Part shown: positions 38,827-40,152 of the stretch, in pieces
How the letters are laid out: each line of letters starts with the position of its first letter
Numbering within the stretch: the stretch's first letter is position 1
Origin: a virus
IMG/VR virus record: IMGVR_UViG_3300048597_000667
Location: 1 to 40,152 of that record
Length of the DNA: 40,152 nucleotides
Strand: one strand, 5' to 3'
Translations under genes and position numbers: made by a program
The notes under the pieces: model-generated
The model's input: the letters and a program-made list of their open reading frames with translations, nothing else
Told to the model about the DNA's origin: nothing
Database searches by the model: none

Positions 38827-40152
38827 TCACCGCGCATTGCCCCCGTGCGTGGCCAGCAGCACGATCAAAAACAGGATGATCCCGGTCATGATCACGGTAT
38901 CGAGAATGCCCAGGGTATGGTCTTCTTCCAGTAGTGAAGAAAGCGTGTAGAAGGTAGGGAAGAGGAACAGCAGTAGCAGCATATTGGATACAGTGAATTG
39001 CAGCGGCAACTCCGGGTGGGCGGGATTCAGGAATGTCTGGTACACGGCGATGCACAGCAGCGTGTAGGGCAGTACCAGGAACATGACTTGGGTGATCCCG
39101 CCGAACGCATTTGCCAGGGCAATGCCGTATTCCCGCTTCCGGTGTGACTGCCAAAGGATGACGTACTCGCTCATGCCGGCGAACAGCGCGAGGATCAACG
39201 CCGTCAATATCGGGTTGAAGTGCAGTTCGCTCAACATGGTATCCGCGAACAGCGACACCTGGTGCCCGCCAATGAACGCGCCCAGTGCGCCGGTAAAAAA
39301 CAGCAGGGCGATCAAGCGCAGCGAGCTGGGCCTGATGTTTTCATAAACGCTGTCCAGCCGCTGCTCTATGTCGCTACTGGACATGTCCAGGTTTTCCCGG
39401 ACCTCTTCTTCCTCCTCGGCATAACTGGTCACCAACTTGTAGACGTAAACGCCAAATATGCACAACAGAATGAGGCTGACGAAGACGAGATCGATGGCGT
39501 CAAAGGCGTCTTTTTCCTGTCCCGATGAGCTGAAGGCCAACATGACGAGGCCCAGTATCAGCCCCATGGACCCGCCCCCGATCAGTATCTGGGTGCCGGC
39601 CTCTGTAATCGGCACGGGCATCACGTACTTCCCGTATTTATCCTTGGGCAGGAAGTAGGAGTAGAGGCTGAATACCAGCGCGTTGTTGTAGATGGTGATC
39701 AGCGCGATGACGAACGCCGTTAACGGGCTGACGGGAACGATGAAGGCGATCACCACCAGTTCCGGGGTGGTGGACAGAATTTCCGACAGGGTTCCGGCGG
39801 TGTAATGGTTCCAGTGCAAACGCGCTGCCAGTCGCTCCGTCGCGGTGACCAGTATCTCGCAGGCCGCCATCAGTACAACCAGCCCCGCGACCAACTGAAT
39901 CAGGGCGATCACTACCAGTGGGATTGCCGGAAAAGCCGAGACCAGGATGTACTGCCCGCCGCTGAGCGCAAAGCCAATTGCCAGGCGTACGAGCCAGGGT
40001 GGTGCGGCGGGAAAACGGTGGATAGTGCCCAGCTTGACGATCGAGAGCCGGTCAGGGTCTATACCGCTTTCCCTGAGTGCCTCGTCGACGTAGGGCGCGG
40101 TCTCGGGCAGGCCCGCAGTGGCGACTTCACTCTTGTGTCGACTATTGGACAT
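38827..40152 (-). CDS. CaCA-type cation/calcium antiporter (host gene)
   Basis: A 441-residue inner-membrane protein whose ATG coincides with the window edge, so the true start may lie outside. After about 60 cytoplasmic residues there are about ten membrane helices in two halves, joined by an acidic loop (AEEEEEVRENLDMSSSD). The first half has an alpha-repeat-like GTLSEILSTTPELVV, the second FAGMSEYVILWQS and LANAFGGITQVMF, the inverted repeats of sodium/calcium exchangers. It probably exchanges Ca2+ or a like cation for Na+ or H+. It is the only host gene in the window and is transcribed toward the tRNA repeats. Confidence 0.8.
   Translation of the reverse strand: MSNSRHKSEVATAGLPETAPYVDEALRESGIDPDRLSIVKLGTIHRFPAAPPWLVRLAIGFALSGGQYILVSAFPAIPLVVIALIQLVAGLVVLMAACEILVTATERLAARLHWNHYTAGTLSEILSTTPELVVIAFIVPVSPLTAFVIALITIYNNALVFSLYSYFLPKDKYGKYVMPVPITEAGTQILIGGGSMGLILGLVMLAFSSSGQEKDAFDAIDLVFVSLILLCIFGVYVYKLVTSYAEEEEEVRENLDMSSSDIEQRLDSVYENIRPSSLRLIALLFFTGALGAFIGGHQVSLFADTMLSELHFNPILTALILALFAGMSEYVILWQSHRKREYGIALANAFGGITQVMFLVLPYTLLCIAVYQTFLNPAHPELPLQFTVSNMLLLLFLFPTFYTLSSLLEEDHTLGILDTVIMTGIILFLIVLLATHGGNAR

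Noticed and set aside
38314-38950. Plus-strand open frames across the tRNA repeats
   Set aside because: They cross the tRNA, terminator and structured repeats and are low-complexity; the region is better explained as RNA-level repeats.

Overview
The window is almost entirely one lambdoid, siphovirus-type prophage in a moderately GC-rich bacterium, most likely a gammaproteobacterium. The 3' part of a tRNA-Arg with an ACG anticodon lies at about 38468-38514. It is followed by a strong terminator, two structured tandem repeats and a chromosomal CaCA-type cation antiporter gene (38827-40152, minus). This marks the right attachment site. The integrase (252-1271, minus) lies near the other end, and the left junction is outside the window.

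Layout. 1-6527 (minus) is the leftward early operon. It is read from a promoter at about 6561-6600, and most of its genes are chained by 4-base ATGA or GTGA overlaps. From promoter to end it holds small unknown genes, an AraC-like HTH protein, an HNH endonuclease, two tandem DUF1566-type genes, an Avd-like four-helix protein, an unrecognised Rossmann-like protein, small HTH and zinc-ribbon proteins, a DUF4224 protein, int and one more small gene. 6655-7750 is the immunity region: a periplasmic-type repeat protein, a short CI-like repressor without a peptidase domain, and paired operators. 7758-12381 (plus) is the rightward early operon: cro, a terminator, a CII-like gene, replication genes with iterons inside the initiator gene, and recombination or nuclease genes. 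12378-16083 carries an exported serine hydrolase and an exported beta-propeller protein with a CxxCH haem motif. 16083-17981 is Q, the late promoter with terminators, and lysis genes. 17978-21578 codes for a fibre with an esterase-like domain and accessory proteins. 21755-38357 is the lambda-like head and tail module: Nu1/A terminase, W, B portal, fused protease-capsid, FII, Z, U and V equivalents, G/GT with a conserved GGGAAAG slippery site, tape measure, and tail-tip proteins.

The most notable signal is at 3407-4676. The two DUF1566-type genes end in a 93-nt block that differs at 15 positions. All 15 fall in the first or second base of nine codons that keep a C or T in third place, while the remaining bases, including silent sites, are identical. 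This is the mark of adenine-directed mutagenic homing (AAC/AAT codons in a template) and identifies diversity-generating retroelement target genes with their Avd partner. No reverse transcriptase or template repeat was seen in the window, and the targets sit in the early operon instead of with the tail genes. This may be a satellite or trans-acting diversification cassette.

Other points of interest are twin promoters with identical operator geometry and a probably leaderless cro mRNA, exported cargo genes inside the phage, a candidate gene overlapping the hydrolase, and tandem repeats at the tRNA that carry copies of its 3' end.
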